NCBI GenBank assembly: GCA_036346395.1
Contig: CM070594.1
Span: 16,277,385-16,341,384, forward strand
Length of the DNA stretch: 64,000 bases
DNA from: Hsuehochloa calcarea
Taxonomy: Eukaryota > Streptophyta > Magnoliopsida > Poales > Poaceae
Direction: 5' to 3'
A model generated the notes under the pieces. That model saw only the letters and a program-made list of their open reading frames with translations, had not been told where the DNA came from and searched no databases. The translations under genes and the position numbers were made by a program. Each line of letters begins with the position of its first letter. Positions within the stretch are counted from its first letter, which is position 1. This document shows, in pieces, positions 35,371 through 46,935 of the stretch.

Positions 35371-35940
35371 GCCGTCACTCGATGTCGTAATTTAAAGTTT
35401 TTACTGTCTTGCTTGTTATGTACAGCGCAAAATTATCGAGACCGGCTATGGACTCTTGGCAAACTTCTACAAGAGGATGTTGCGAGCGCAATCGCTTCTT
35501 GCAGAAGAGGAAACAACTAAAATACCGGATTTTCAATGAAAGATGCTCCAGTGCCACCACGTTTGCGGTCCGAAGTGTGTGTGGTGAGCCGGCGAGAGAT
35601 CATTGATCCACACACCTGGTTCGGCCGCCGGGCGTACTCACAGTCGGCCACTACATGGTAAGCGTTTCTTTCGCGCATCGATTTTCCTCCCAATGTTTAA
35701 TTCCTTCAATTTTAACTTCATCCCCACGTAATGCGGCCGAGATGCGTGCCACTTCTTCGATGGATTGACGGCCCGAGATATGCGACATGGCATTCATCCA
35801 AACAGAGTACATGCTAAACTACTCGGTGCGGGCGAGAACTTCTCACGGTGGAAACCTTACGTACGGATGAGGAGGCACCGAAGGACCCGATAAACTCCCG
35901 GCGTAATCCATATCGGCGACAAGGAAAGGCTCATGCAAGC
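35371..35940 (+). other. 3' part of mudrA-like gene, not resolved
   Basis: Between the zinc knuckle and the tandem repeats no clean frame is visible. Possible intron-exon structure (acceptor-like GTTATGTACAG near 35425) suggests further exons of the mudrA-like gene. Confidence 0.3.
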
Positions 35941-36490
35941 GTCGATTATGAAGAAATTACATCCTTCTTATGATTTTCACTATCGGTGTACTTACATCAT
36001 GCAAGCGCAGACATGGGCGACTTGACACACCGGCCCGCGTGGACATTCCGTAACAAGGGCAAGGAAAGGCTCATGAGGTGAGCCGGCCGCCACAGCGTAT
36101 CCGTCGCCGGGCGTCATCCGTATCCACGACGTCGATTATGAAGAAATTACATCCTTCTTATGATTTTCACTATCGGTGCACTTACATCATGCAAGCGCAG
36201 GACATGGGCGACTTCGACACACCGGCCCGGCGTGGGCGGTCCGTGACAAGGGCAAGGAAAGGCTCATGCGGTGAGCCGGTCGCCACAGGCGTATCCGGTC
36301 GTCCGGGAGCAATCTACATGGACGGCGTGAGTTATGAACAATTGACATTCTTGTTACGTTTTGTACTTATGCGATGTACTTACATCATACAATCGCAGAA
36401 TGCAGACGACTTGACATACCGGCCGACGTGGAGAGTCCGGCGATAAGGGAAGGCTCCTTCGGCCGAGACCCACCGCGTCGAGACAAGGCT
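35941..36490 (+). repeat. About 191-bp tandem repeats with exon-intron-like structure
   Basis: Three units start at about 35941, 36132 and 36323. Each contains TTATGAA(GA)AATT(A)ACATTC, CACTATCGGTG(C/T)ACTTACATCAT, GCAAGCGCAG and GACATGGGCGACTT...ACACCGGCC. The first two are nearly identical; the third is diverged. Units resemble an intron ending in GCGCAG followed by an exon encoding a DMGDFDTPARRG-like stretch, so this looks like repeated terminal exons of the mudrA-like gene. Confidence 0.7.
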
Positions 36491-36907
36491 CCTTGCTATG
36501 GCACCGCGGAGACAAGTAGCACACATCGTTAAGTAGTTGCTACCCACATGTTGTACGGCATCTTCATAATCGCAACAAGCGGTCTCCCGAATTTTAAATT
36601 ATAGCAAATGAGGTAAAAAAAATGAAAATTTTGTGTTTGACAAAGTGTATTTGATTATGTAATTTTTCTATTATTTTATTTATTAAGAATCTTTTGATAT
36701 AACGTTGCTTTAAATGCAGATCAATTAATGTACTTCATACAAAGGAGGTCTCGGGAGGCCACGAGAGGTCTCGAAGGTTTAATGTAGTGGAATCATTATA
36801 CAAAAAGTTTATGCGTTTATTGATTAATACGAACAAGACACTCATCTGAAATAGCGATAACAAGCATGTAGTACAATGAAAATAGCATAACACGTGAAAC
36901 TATCGGC

Positions 36908-39440
36908 TCACTCGTCGAGCCACTACTCTCTCCTACTGCTGCGGTTGCGTCGCGTCCTTGTTTTCTTGTAGAGCATGACCCGTGGAATCGTCCACCGCTC
37001 TCCGAGCAGCGTGTCGGTTCGGAGGGGGCGAGACCGTTGAGGCGGAGGTGGACGATGGTCGAGTCAGGAGCGAGTGCGGTAGGCGTACATGTCGTCTTGA
37101 TGAGGCGTGCCGACACAGGGGACACTTCCGAGGAATTCATCCACGACGGAGGCTAGAAAACCACTCAGGGGCCACTGCGAAGTCGATGCACCGCAACTCC
37201 GATTCTTGCGCGGATGAACTCTCGCTGGAGTATACCGTGGGGCACCGAACCGGAGGAGCTACGCCTGCGTCGCTAAAAACCCGGGCGCCATTGTCCTTAC
37301 CACAGGCGTCGTGTCTTGCTCCTGGTAGGAGTTGGGAGGCCCGTATCGTCGTCATCGGTCGATGTGAATGGCCGTCACCCGAGTGAAGGTCGCAAGGCGA
37401 GGCGATGTTAGTACAAATGAACACTCTGGATGTAAACTAAGAACCTCGTACCTCCGGATGTGCGGTCTGCGATGACCGAGGCGGCGGTCTGCGGTCGGAC
37501 GGACGAAGTGATTCATCCCGACGGACCTCTGGCGAGAAGCGGCATGATGTTAGCGGAGCGTAAGGCATAATTACAAAACTTGATGTAAATTTGTACATAG
37601 CGACTTACGTGCGGCGCGACCGCCCGCAGATGACCGACGAGAACGCTACGGCGCTGCCGGACTCGCTAGGTCGTGGTGACCTAGCGGGTGAGCACGGCCC
37701 CACCGCGCGTGCCGTCGCAAGCGTCGTCCCTCGAGCGACCACAGGTCAAGTTCTTTACTATCTTCTTCATCTCCGCGAGATGTGCTTCAAAACTTTTATA
37801 TATGCCGCGGGGTTCTATCGGCTTGAGTTGGGCCTCGTCCATTGCGCTTCAGGGCCAGCGCACCGCCGCTCAAGCGTAGTGACATATGTAGAGTTCATTA
37901 ACAAAAGATACGAATATCGTCAACAAAGCTGCGAACGAGAGGTTGTAAGTGTCGTCGTGCGGTGTCGTCATGTCTTGAAGCTACCGTGACGGCGATCGTG
38001 CGTGCGGCGGAGGCTCTCTTAGTGCGTCTGAAATGTCACCTCCTCAGGCGCTCGGAGGAGGAATGGTGAGTCTTCTTGCGCGTTCGTGGCATGTACCACT
38101 CCATGTGCGCGCATCGTGACGATGAGGGTCATATGGGCGCGGCTCATGCCATACATCCACGTGCACCACAGTGAAGCCATGTCTCAATCCACTAGTCTTT
38201 GGTGCATTTGCGGTCCAAAATATGCCCACCCGACCTCGATTGCTGCATTTTGGAAAGATTAATGTTACAAAAGAAGACGTAAGGATTGCAAAAATTACTT
38301 GGATGAAATTTGACTCACGGTGTACGGCTCGCTCGAGGGCACGGCGTTCGGGGGCGCAGGTGATGCAAACAAAGCTGTCGCATTACTGCGGCTGCGGCGC
38401 GTAAAACTCCACCATATGTGAGAACACCGGTGGCGGTCGTCGTCCACAAAAATCGATCCACGATGCATGAAGCGAGCGGCCGTGCGGCGCAACCGCGAGG
38501 AGAAAATCAGCATGCCATGGACACGGATGATGTCGCTCTCGTGCAATAACTCGAACTCGTTGTGGTACAGCGAGTAGCACCTCGCCGGTCTTCTGTTGGC
38601 CCAGCAGACGACCGCCGCAGCGATCGTAAGCCCATGGTGGGCGCGTCTATGGGTCATGTGGTGGGTCGCCATGCGGGAGGGAGCAGGTGCGCCATTGTCT
38701 CAATGGTCGGACGCCAACAGGAAGTGCTCCCAACTCCACAGTGCGAGGAGCACGTAGCACACGACTAGGTTGCTACCGAGCCGCCGCTGTGCGGCGTCAC
38801 ACAACCCTCGGTATGTAAGCGCAAGGGCGGTGATCCCGGTGTAGTCGGCATCGGCTCGGCCCGCGTCGACCCAAAGACTTCGGCGGCGGATGAAGTGGGG
38901 TTCAAAATCGCCTTTGTGGTTGGAAGCAGGACCCAACCAAAGAGCCGGAGAAGGTAAGCAACGAGATCGTCCTAACGGCGCCCTCGGGTGCACCTGCGGG
39001 CATTATTTGACGCCTCGGCCAAGCCCGAGGGCGCCACGTGCACCCTCCGGCAGAGGTTGGCCAAACCATTGCTCGGTCGACCTTCGATCCGCTCTCGGAG
39101 GGCGGAACAAGCGGCACACCGGATCGGGAGACCCGATCAAAACGAGACATCCTCTAGGGTGATCGTCATCTCACCCCACCGAAATGGAAGGTGTCGTCTC
39201 GGCCTCCACCGGTCCACAAGTGCGGACAACGGTGGCGTCTAGGGTGAACCCCGTTGGAAGGACACCATCCTCGCAAAGGCAACAAGCCCGTCTCGGAGGA
39301 AAGCGGGGCGTAACGATCGTCTAGTGCCCACGATCCCTCCCGCCTGCGGCGCCCGAGCGGAGGGCCATCCACGCCAGGTGATGAGCCACTTTGCCGGTGG
39401 TCCTCATCGTAGAATTGTTCTAGTAGCTCGGTAGAGACAT
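36908..39440 (-). pseudogene. Plant mobile domain (PMD) gene in MULE-1, frame-broken
   Basis: The ATG is at 39440 (MSLPSYY..., after frame change reading like MSL..LLE.FYDEDH of the second copy) and the probable stop at 36908-36910. Diagnostic PMD phrases: W(G)EMTITLEDVS near 39165-39130, YLLRLFGW/V near 38955, and TYRGLCDAAQRRLGSN...LALWSWEHF (38830-38720). At least one GT-AG intron is conserved with the second copy: donor GTGAGTC at about 38320, acceptor TGCAG at about 38240. PMD proteins occur in MULE and retroelement lineages and in the host MAIN/MAIL family that affects silencing and meristem integrity; a role in transposition is not established. Aligned with 43266-45883 it shows systematic CAG/CTG alterations. 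Confidence 0.7.
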
Positions 39441-40213
39441 GACTAGCAAAACATACATAGCAAATATTCGCGACAATGTGGCTAATTAAACATAGAAGAA
39501 TGTAGCTAAATTAAAAATTACGATAAACCTACTGCGAACGGCGGCGGCGGTTAATAACGTTGAAATATAATCGAGGAGCAAGCGAATGAAAAGAAAAGAA
39601 TGAGCAGAGGAGGAAGCGAGTGGTGAATATGAACTTAGCGGAAGAACATTGCGAAATGAAATCGCGCTGGTCGCTCTCAAATATCTGTGGCGAAGCGGCT
39701 CGAAGTCTTGCGCTGTCGAGTCCAGCGTGCGGCGATGCCAGCGCCGCAGTGCGCAACAAATTTGGCGCTGCTAGCAGCGTGGCGTCTTGCCCGCCTTTGG
39801 CAGCTGTATGAGGCCAGCTGCTGCCAGCGCCCAGCGTGCCTACGCGCCCATGTATTGTGCCAGAGGGCAGTCTTGGCCTTGTAGCCCGCGTAGCCCATTG
39901 GCCATGCCTTGCCATGTGTGGCCTGTGAGGCGAGTCTTGGCCCAGCGTCGCGTGGCCAGTAGCCAGCGCCCGGCTTGGCGCGCGCGAACTGCGCCCGCCC
40001 ACGGCCGCAGTAGCCAGCGCCCAGCGTGGCGCTAGTAATGTGCGCTTTAACCCGGCGCCGCTACACAGCACGCGCGTGCGCCGCACCGTACGTATACAAC
40101 TCGGTTATTTTGTAAATTCACCCGTTTCAAAACCGCAAATCGATATCAAAATCGGCATGGCAAAAATTCCTATATACACAAAAGCTTGCGTCGTATACAA
40201 TCAAAGTTTCTCC
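39441..40213. repeat. PMD upstream region and MULE-1 right terminal inverted repeat
   Basis: 39441-39660 is A+T-rich upstream sequence of the PMD gene. 39700-40080 is GC-rich and built from repeats of AGCCAGCGCCCAGCGTGGCGC and variants. 40120-40213 mirrors the left end (CGATATCAAAATCGG at 40141-40155). Confidence 0.6.
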
Positions 40214-40348
40214 GCATGCTGCATTGCCCTGCCCTTGAAAATGGGCTTTCGGTTTCAGCTCAAGGCGCCGGTTCGATGGATAACGATCTGCCATGGCAAT
40301 TGGCAGCTCACGGAATGCTACTGCTAGTGCTAGATGCACCGTTGGGAC

Positions 40349-40819
40349 TAGGGGTGGAAAGTCTCGCCTCGGCTCGTTTTGGCTCGGATGAACAGAGCTT
40401 GGCTCGGTTCGGCTCGAAACAAGCTAGAAGGGTGGCTCGGCTCGTGATCAGACTCGAACCGGCTCGTTTGAGCTCGCGAGTCAAGCTCCAGAACAGCGGT
40501 ACATCCAAAATGCATTACAAAATTTTCTATCATTGCTTCAGTTCATCCAATAGTTACAAGACTCATTGCATAAGTTCATCCTAAACAAGCACATCATATT
40601 CCTAACAAATGAAATCGCAAGAACAGCAAGCTCGGCGACCGCCTCCACCCTCCGCACTCACCTGGGCCGAGCCAAACTAGGCTCGCGAGCCGAGCCGAGC
40701 TTGGCTGTTTGTTTGGCGAGCTGAACAGGCGGCTCGGCTCGGCTAAAAAATTCACGAGCCCGAGCCGAGCCATGACGAGTCGAGCCAGACTTGCGAACCT
40801 CGAGCTTTTTTCAGCCCTA
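40349..40819. mobile_element. hAT-type MITE, 471 bp, with 8-bp TSD
   Basis: Starts TAGGGGTGGAAAG and ends CTTTTTTCAGCCCTA, imperfect inverted ends of hAT type. A perfect 8-bp target duplication GTTGGGAC is at 40341-40348 and 40820-40827. The two flanks inside the ends are rich in GGCTCGGCTCG and its complement, forming long subterminal inverted repeats around a unique centre. No coding capacity. Confidence 0.9.
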
Positions 40820-40827
40820 GTTGGGAC

Positions 40828-42840
40828 TTCTAGGGGTGTACTATGTCCCTCGATTTGACCCCCATGTAGATCTTGTTTTGATATAGATAGATTAGAATCA
40901 ATTCTTTTGAGTTAAAAGAGATTTTAATTCAAATTATGAGTCAACTCCAAAATAGTACGTAGAACTAGAAGGATTTCTTTACTCCCACGAGTCATTTGCC
41001 TGTAATCCATGGGCCGACCAACTCATTGGGCGTAACTCCGATCGATCGCCGCCGCCGTAGGTCAACTTCGACAACCGCTGCCCAAGTCCAACTGATCCCT
41101 ACCGCCGCCGAATCCATGGCCACGCTGTAGCCTCACACTGCACCGATGACTCTCACGCCGCCACTCATCCGCTGCTCGACTCTGACGATCCTCCGCCAGC
41201 TTTGTTAGAAATTAATCCAGACTTTCTAAGTAATATGGTGTTAGAATTCTGATGCAATCAGCATCGGATCAAATTAGTTTGTTTCTTTTGTTAGGTTTTT
41301 CATGTTTATTTTTTGGCTTGATTAGCAAGTTGATTAGGTAGTCTTTAAAAGCACGTGTAATCAGATGTGTTTGATAAAAAGAATAGAGAAAATAAAACGC
41401 TTTGGCTAAGCAGGTTGCAGTCGAACACCAAAGTTCTGTGTGCGTATATTTTTTTTCTCTTCTACTGTGGTTTTTGTGTTTGTGTGATACACTAGAAGGA
41501 GAACCGATGAAGCTAGGCCAACAAGCTTCTCCTGTCGCGCGCAACCTCTCATCTCCCTCGCCGCCTCTGTTCAGGGCCCTTTTGAGCTGCATGCTGGATT
41601 GGACAGATCTGTGAGGGAGAGAAAGTTGGGGGCTTGCCCCGGTGGAAGTTGGCTCGGTGGGAGGTACGCGTTGATGCCGCTGGTGGAGAGCACGATGTCG
41701 TGGCTCGGCGGTGGCTCAACCTCGTCAGCGGCGACGGTCGAGGCTGTATCGGCATTTGTTCGTGCTAGATAATTGTGTTTTGATCCGAATCCCTACTACC
41801 TCCTCTTCGGCTTGTCCCCAGTAGCTAACGGCGTGCCGCTGTCAACCTTGCACCCGTACACTCCTGTTGCTCATCCTTGATACTCAATTCTTTTTTCCAA
41901 TTCAAAATAGCACTAAAACAGGAAATTTGGGATTGATATTGGTCAAACAAATACAAAATCACTTCGATTAGAATTTGAATCGGTTTCCAAATACCAGTTC
42001 CATTTCATGGAAGCCAAACGGGGTGCTAGAGTATAATGGAAGCTTTCTCATCGTACGCTTCTCTTCATGGTCTGATCTAACTTGAAATATTCGATCTCAG
42101 TTATACGATTGGATGCAATAAAATCGTTGAGATGCAACAATTATTTAGTAAGCTGCGCAATAAATCCTCATCGGATGCAACAATAAAAGGCTTGCGTAGC
42201 AAATGCAACAACAACAATCCGAGATAGCCAAACAAAAAAATATAGCTACGCAACAAAACAAACCCTCTAATGCAACAAAATATCCAACAATACGATGCAA
42301 CAAATGAAAAACTTTGTTGCAACATCTGATGACATCTACAACAACAAAAAAGAAAAATCGAGTGAAGCAAATCAAGATATCTGTGCGACACCCCAACTCT
42401 TGCCAAACCAAATTTTTTAAAAAAACATTGCAACAAACACCAACCTCACTGATATCGCTGTTTGCTGGAACTCTGGAAACACAACCGCAGCTCTCATGGC
42501 AGCGCGGTGGCCCCAAATTTCTTCAATAGCAACGGTATGTCATCGTTCGGTCTAGGCCAGGATATGTAGGGGGCGGGCCGTGGTGGTCACCGGATATCAA
42601 GAGCAGATCCGGTGAATCTCTTGGGATCTCCTGCTCCCCTATCACGTCGCCCCATGTGCCGCCTACCTCATCTTTGGCTCCGCCAGTGAGGACGGAGGCG
42701 AATATCGATAGTTGCGGTATTTGGGGGAATCGACAGTGGTGAAAGGCCGTTGTCGGAGTGTAACTAATGGGCTTGGCGTTGCTGGAGTGGGGGAGAGGTT
42801 GGAGGCACCAAAGTTGGGGCATGTGTGCCACTTCAGCCAG
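40828..42840. other. Intergenic, no supported gene
   Basis: Short gene-like GC-rich pieces (41035-41200, 41560-41760) have no credible frame. From about 42110 to 42330 the word ATGCAACAA recurs irregularly, a feature of some decayed plant repeats. 42520-42840 leads into the second MULE. Confidence 0.35.
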
Positions 42841-43228
42841 CCCGCCGCCACGCGCTGCCACCTTGGCCGTTGGCGCACGGCCGCCGTGCAGCAACGGATC
42901 CCGTGCCGTCACGTGTCCTCCCCACCGAAGCCACCCGCCGCCACGCGCCCTCCCCACGGCCATTGTCGCATGGCCGTCGTGCGGCAACGGCCCTCGGCCC
43001 GCCACGTGTTAGATTTAGTCGGTTAGGTTAGTTAGTTAGTTAGGGTAATTATGTTAGTTATGGTTAGTGATTAGGGTTTCACAGCGGTTTGTATGAAGTT
43101 TTAAATATAGCAAATGAGTTCAAAAATCATGAAATTTTACGTGAAGACTCCCGATACAGTGTACTTGCTCATGTAAATTTTTCATAATTTTATCCATTCA
43201 GAATTTATCTCGCTATTTCGTGTCAGTA
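42841..43228. repeat. MULE-2 left long terminal inverted repeat
   Basis: About 390 bp, GC-rich outside and A+T-rich inside, matching the reverse complement of 46595-46935 with scattered substitutions and indels. Confidence 0.75.
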
Positions 43229-43265
43229 TATAATGCACACCAAATAACATGCGATACAATATGGC

Positions 43266-45883
43266 TCACTCATCTGAGTCACTACTCTCTGCCTGCTGCG
43301 GTTGTGTCCGCGTACGCGGCCTTGTTTTGTGCTGAGTATGACCCGTGTAATACGTCCACCGGTTCGGAGAGCACGTGTCGGTTCGGAGGGGGTACGGAGA
43401 CTGTTGAGGCGGAGGTGGACTATTATGCTGACTCTGGAGCAGAGTCTGGTAGGCGTACATGTCATCTTGGGGGCCACGTCAGAAGAATTCATTCACGGCG
43501 GAGTCCATAAAATCACTCCGGGGATACGATGCATGCCACTCCAATTGTGTGGATGAGCTCTGGTCTTGGACGTACGGAATTCCCGCGTACCTGGAGGAGT
43601 TCTGTCCCTTGAACGTATGGTGGAACAACGAACCCGGAAGAGCTCTGCCCTGCGTATGCTCTAAATTCTGGCTGCCATTATCCGTACCCTGGCGCCGTGT
43701 ACTGCTCCCTGGCAGGAGCTGGGAAGCCCATATCGTCGTCATCAGTCGACGTGAACTGGCCGTCACCCCCACGGCCGTCACGCCCATGGCCAACTGAAGG
43801 CTGCAAGACGAAACGATGTTAGTATAAATAAACACTCTGAGCATAAACTGAGAATCTCGTACCTCCCGGATGTGCAGTGCAGATGACCGAGGGGGAGCGC
43901 CAGCCTGCGTACCAGGTGCAGACGGCAAAAGTGATTGATCCCTGCGGCAGGAGAACGACATGATGTTAGCGAAACGTAAGGCATAACCAATAAAACTGAA
44001 TGTAGATTTGTACATATCTTACCTCCCGCCGACTTGGGCCGCGGATGACCGATGGGGAATGATACGACGCTGGCCGAAATCACTAGGCAGTGGTGACCTA
44101 GCGGATGAGCACGCCCACACTTGCTGCCCGATGCGCAGGACGTCGTCCTTCGAACGACCGCATCTCAAATTCTTTATTATTTTCTTCATCTCCGCTAAGA
44201 TGTGCTTGAATTTTTTATCCTCTGGGTTCTATCTGGGTTCCGGATGGCGACCTCCGATTTGCGATGGACGCACTGCGCCCGCTCCAACTGTAGTGACATA
44301 CGTAATAGGTTCACTAACGAATAGTACAAATATCGTCAATGAAACAACAAGAGGTTGTAAGTATATTACGGCTTTGTCATGCCGAGAAGCGCTGTGACGA
44401 TCCAACAAGCTGCGAAGGCTCTGCTGGTGCGTCTCCTCTGTCAATGGCTCCGGGCGCTCCGGTGGAGGAATGGTGAGTTTTGCGCGCGTCCGTGGCACGT
44501 ACCACTCCATATACACACCGTACGTCTCAGGGTCGTACGGACGTGGGGTATGCAAGACATCCACGTGCACCCTCTCTGTCCATGTCATAGTCCACTAGGG
44601 CTGGACCAGGCGTTAGTCGTTAGTATGCCCACCCTACCTCAATCGCCTGCATTTCCGAAATGATTGATGTTAGAAAGAGAGCACGTAAGAACTGTAAACA
44701 TTACTTGGATGAAATTTGACTCACATGTACATCTCGCGGCGGGGCCTGCCGTCCGGGGGGGCATGACCTAGTGCGCTCCAATCTGTCGCATTATGCGCCG
44801 CAGTGGGTAAGGATCCACCATATGTGCGAACACCAGGTGGCAGTCCGTCGTCCACAGTACTACGTCCCATATGCATTGCACGGACAGTCCATGCGGCGCT
44901 ACTGTGTGCACGAACTATGGATACCATGGATTCCATATGATGTCACTCCCGTGCAACGACTCGAACTCGTTGTGGTACAATGAGTAGCACCTCACTAGTC
45001 TTGTGTTGGCCCAACGCAGACGACCAGTAGTCCATCGTAAAGCTCATGGTGGGTCTGTCTATCTAGTCATGCAGAGCGGGATACGGGTGCACCACTATCT
45101 CGATGGACGGCTGCCCAACAGGTAAGTGCTCCCAACTCCACAGCTGCAGGAGCACGTAGTAGACGGCTAGGCAGGGTGTACCACCACCGGTGCCGCGCCG
45201 CAAGCGTCACACAACCCCGGTATGTCACGCAAAGGACAGCTGATCCCCAACTATACTGAGGCATCGCCCCAACCTCCACGTCAACCAACAACTCGGCGAG
45301 GTGGATGTAGCTAGGGTAGCAAAAATCGCCCTATGTGGTTGGAAACATGACCCAACCAAAGAGCTGGAGAAAGTAAGCAACGACGTGTGTCCTAACGACT
45401 TCGTCAGGTGCACCCTGCGGACACTAACTGAACTGCCTCAGCCAAGTCCGGGGTACACCACGTATACGCTCCAAGAGAGGTTGGTCGAACAGCTGCTCTA
45501 GCTCGGCCTTCTAGTCCTCACCTAGAGGGCCCAGAACAAGCGGCTCACCCAGATAGGGAGACCAGTCAAGAGCGAAACGTCCTAGAGGGTGACCGTCATC
45601 TCACCCCACTAAAAGTAGAATGTGTGCGTCTCGGACCTCCACTTGTCGACAAGTGCAGATAGCAGGCTGGTATCTATGGTGATCCGATGTCCGACGGACA
45701 CCAGCCTTACAAATGGCAACAAGCCCATGTCCTGAGGATAGGGACGTAGCGATCGTCTAGCTTCCAGTAGTCCCTCCCCACCCGAAGCACCATGGGCGGA
45801 GGGCCATCGGTATCACCGGTGATCCACAACTTGCACCGGTGGTCCTCATGGTAGAAGTGTTCGAGAAGATCCGACAGAGACAT
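43266..45883 (-). pseudogene. Plant mobile domain (PMD) gene in MULE-2
   Basis: Starts MSLSDLLEHFYHEDH at 45883, followed by DGPPPMVLRVGRDYWKLDDR and ILRTWACCHL, then a stop (TAA). WGEMTVTL and LTGLPIWVSRLF follow near 45600-45540, and YFLQLFGW- and TYRGCVTLAARH-like phrases near 45370 and 45210. Exons appear to be split by GT-AG introns: donor at 44724 (GTGAGTC) with acceptor before 44646 (TGCAG), an acceptor CACTACAG near 44297, and CCGCAG/CTTGCAG acceptors near 43945 and 43803. The C-terminal exon ends SSDSDE with a stop at 43266-43268. In-frame stops in the first exon make it a pseudogene, but it is less damaged than the MULE-1 copy and lacks the CAG/CTG loss. Confidence 0.7.
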
Positions 45884-46594
45884 GGCTTACAATACATGGA
45901 ATAGAGGGAATATTAGTTAGAAGGTGGCTAATAACCATAAAAGATTGTAAATTAAACATGCTAGCTTTTTAATTGCAGAGTAGTTTTCCTGGGGTAATAA
46001 GCTACATTATAAGCTAGCTTAATTAGATTATGCTCCTCTACTCTTCAGTGAATGCACTTCTTATTATTTGATTTCACTTTACAACCAAACTAACATTACA
46101 AATTAATGTACACCAATTTACTAATTAATTACTACTAATTATTTCATAACTAGTTAACATTGTAAATTGAAAATTATGATCAAACTACCTGCGAACAATG
46201 GCGGTTAATAACGTTGAAATATTCCCCAAAATATAATCGACACAGCAAGGGAGCCAGCGACTGCGAAATGAAATGAACGAGCGAAAGAACAAGCGACTAT
46301 GAAATGAAATCGCGCTTGCTCGCTCTAATTTATAGCAGCTGCGGGAGGGAATCCTTATCCCCCGCGCTAATTAAGTAATTCGTGTCGGGGAGACAAAGAT
46401 TTGATTAATAAGATAAGGATGTGGTTGCTAACAAAAGTGATCGATGCTTTCAGTGGAAAAGAAAGGCAGATGGAGGGAGGGTCTCATTCAGATGTTTGAG
46501 CAAACAACACATGGCACGGTTTTCTGTTGATTTTTTTTTTGTCCTCACACAAATATGACACTTAAACAAATCGTGTGTAATTCGGTGTGTATTG

Positions 46595-46935
46595 TACATT
46601 GACACGAAATAGCGATAAAAAATTCTGAATGAACAAAATTATGGTAAATTTACAGGAGTAAGTACATTGTGTTTCCACATAAAATTTTATAATCTTTTGA
46701 ACTCATCTGCTATATTTAAACATTTGTACAAACCGTCGCTAAACCCTAATAACTGACTCTAACTAATCTAACTACCATAACTACCCTGACTAACCTAACT
46801 GACTAAACCTAACACGTGGCGGGCCGAGGGCCGTTGCTGCACGACCGCCATGGGGTGGGCGGGTGGCGGCGGTGGGGAGGATACGATGGCGGCGCGGGAG
46901 CCGTTGCGTCAACGGCTGAGGTGGCGGGTAGGGAG
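46595..46935. repeat. MULE-2 right long terminal inverted repeat
   Basis: Reverse complement of the left repeat; see the MULE-2 entry for shared words. Confidence 0.75.

Larger units (their letters stand above)
31615..40213 (+). mobile_element. Mutator-like element (MULE-1) with convergent mudrA- and PMD-type genes
   Basis: The ends share inverted sequence: GAATTTTTGG...CCGATTTTGATATCG (31690-31724) on the left and its reverse complement at 40141-40180 on the right, with both outermost ends reading GGA(A/G)AAA...ACTTT. GC-rich blocks follow on both sides. Inside lie a mudrA-like transposase on the plus strand and a plant-mobile-domain gene on the minus strand, tail to tail, the same layout as the convergent genes of MuDR. 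The exact ends are approximate because a matching 9-bp target duplication was not found. Confidence 0.7.
42841..46935 (-). mobile_element. Second MULE (MULE-2) carrying only a PMD gene
   Basis: Long inverted repeats bound it: 42841-43228 and, reversed, 46595-46935, sharing words such as CAACGGCCCTCGGCCCGCC, ACGTGTTAG(A/G)TTTAGTC, TTAGGGTTT and CGCTATTTCGTGTCA. The interior is a PMD gene homologous to that in MULE-1, without a transposase, so it must be mobilised from elsewhere. The TIRs are unrelated to those of MULE-1. Outer limits are where similarity fades; a 9-bp TSD was not found. Confidence 0.7.

Noticed and set aside
40214..40222. Possible 9-bp target duplication of MULE-1
   Set aside because: Sequences outside the two proposed ends (ACGGCCAAA and GCATGCTGC) do not match; ends are given as approximate.
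41269..41592. 107-residue minus-strand frame
   Set aside because: Ends in lysine/asparagine-rich sequence from A+T-rich DNA; no recognisable motif.
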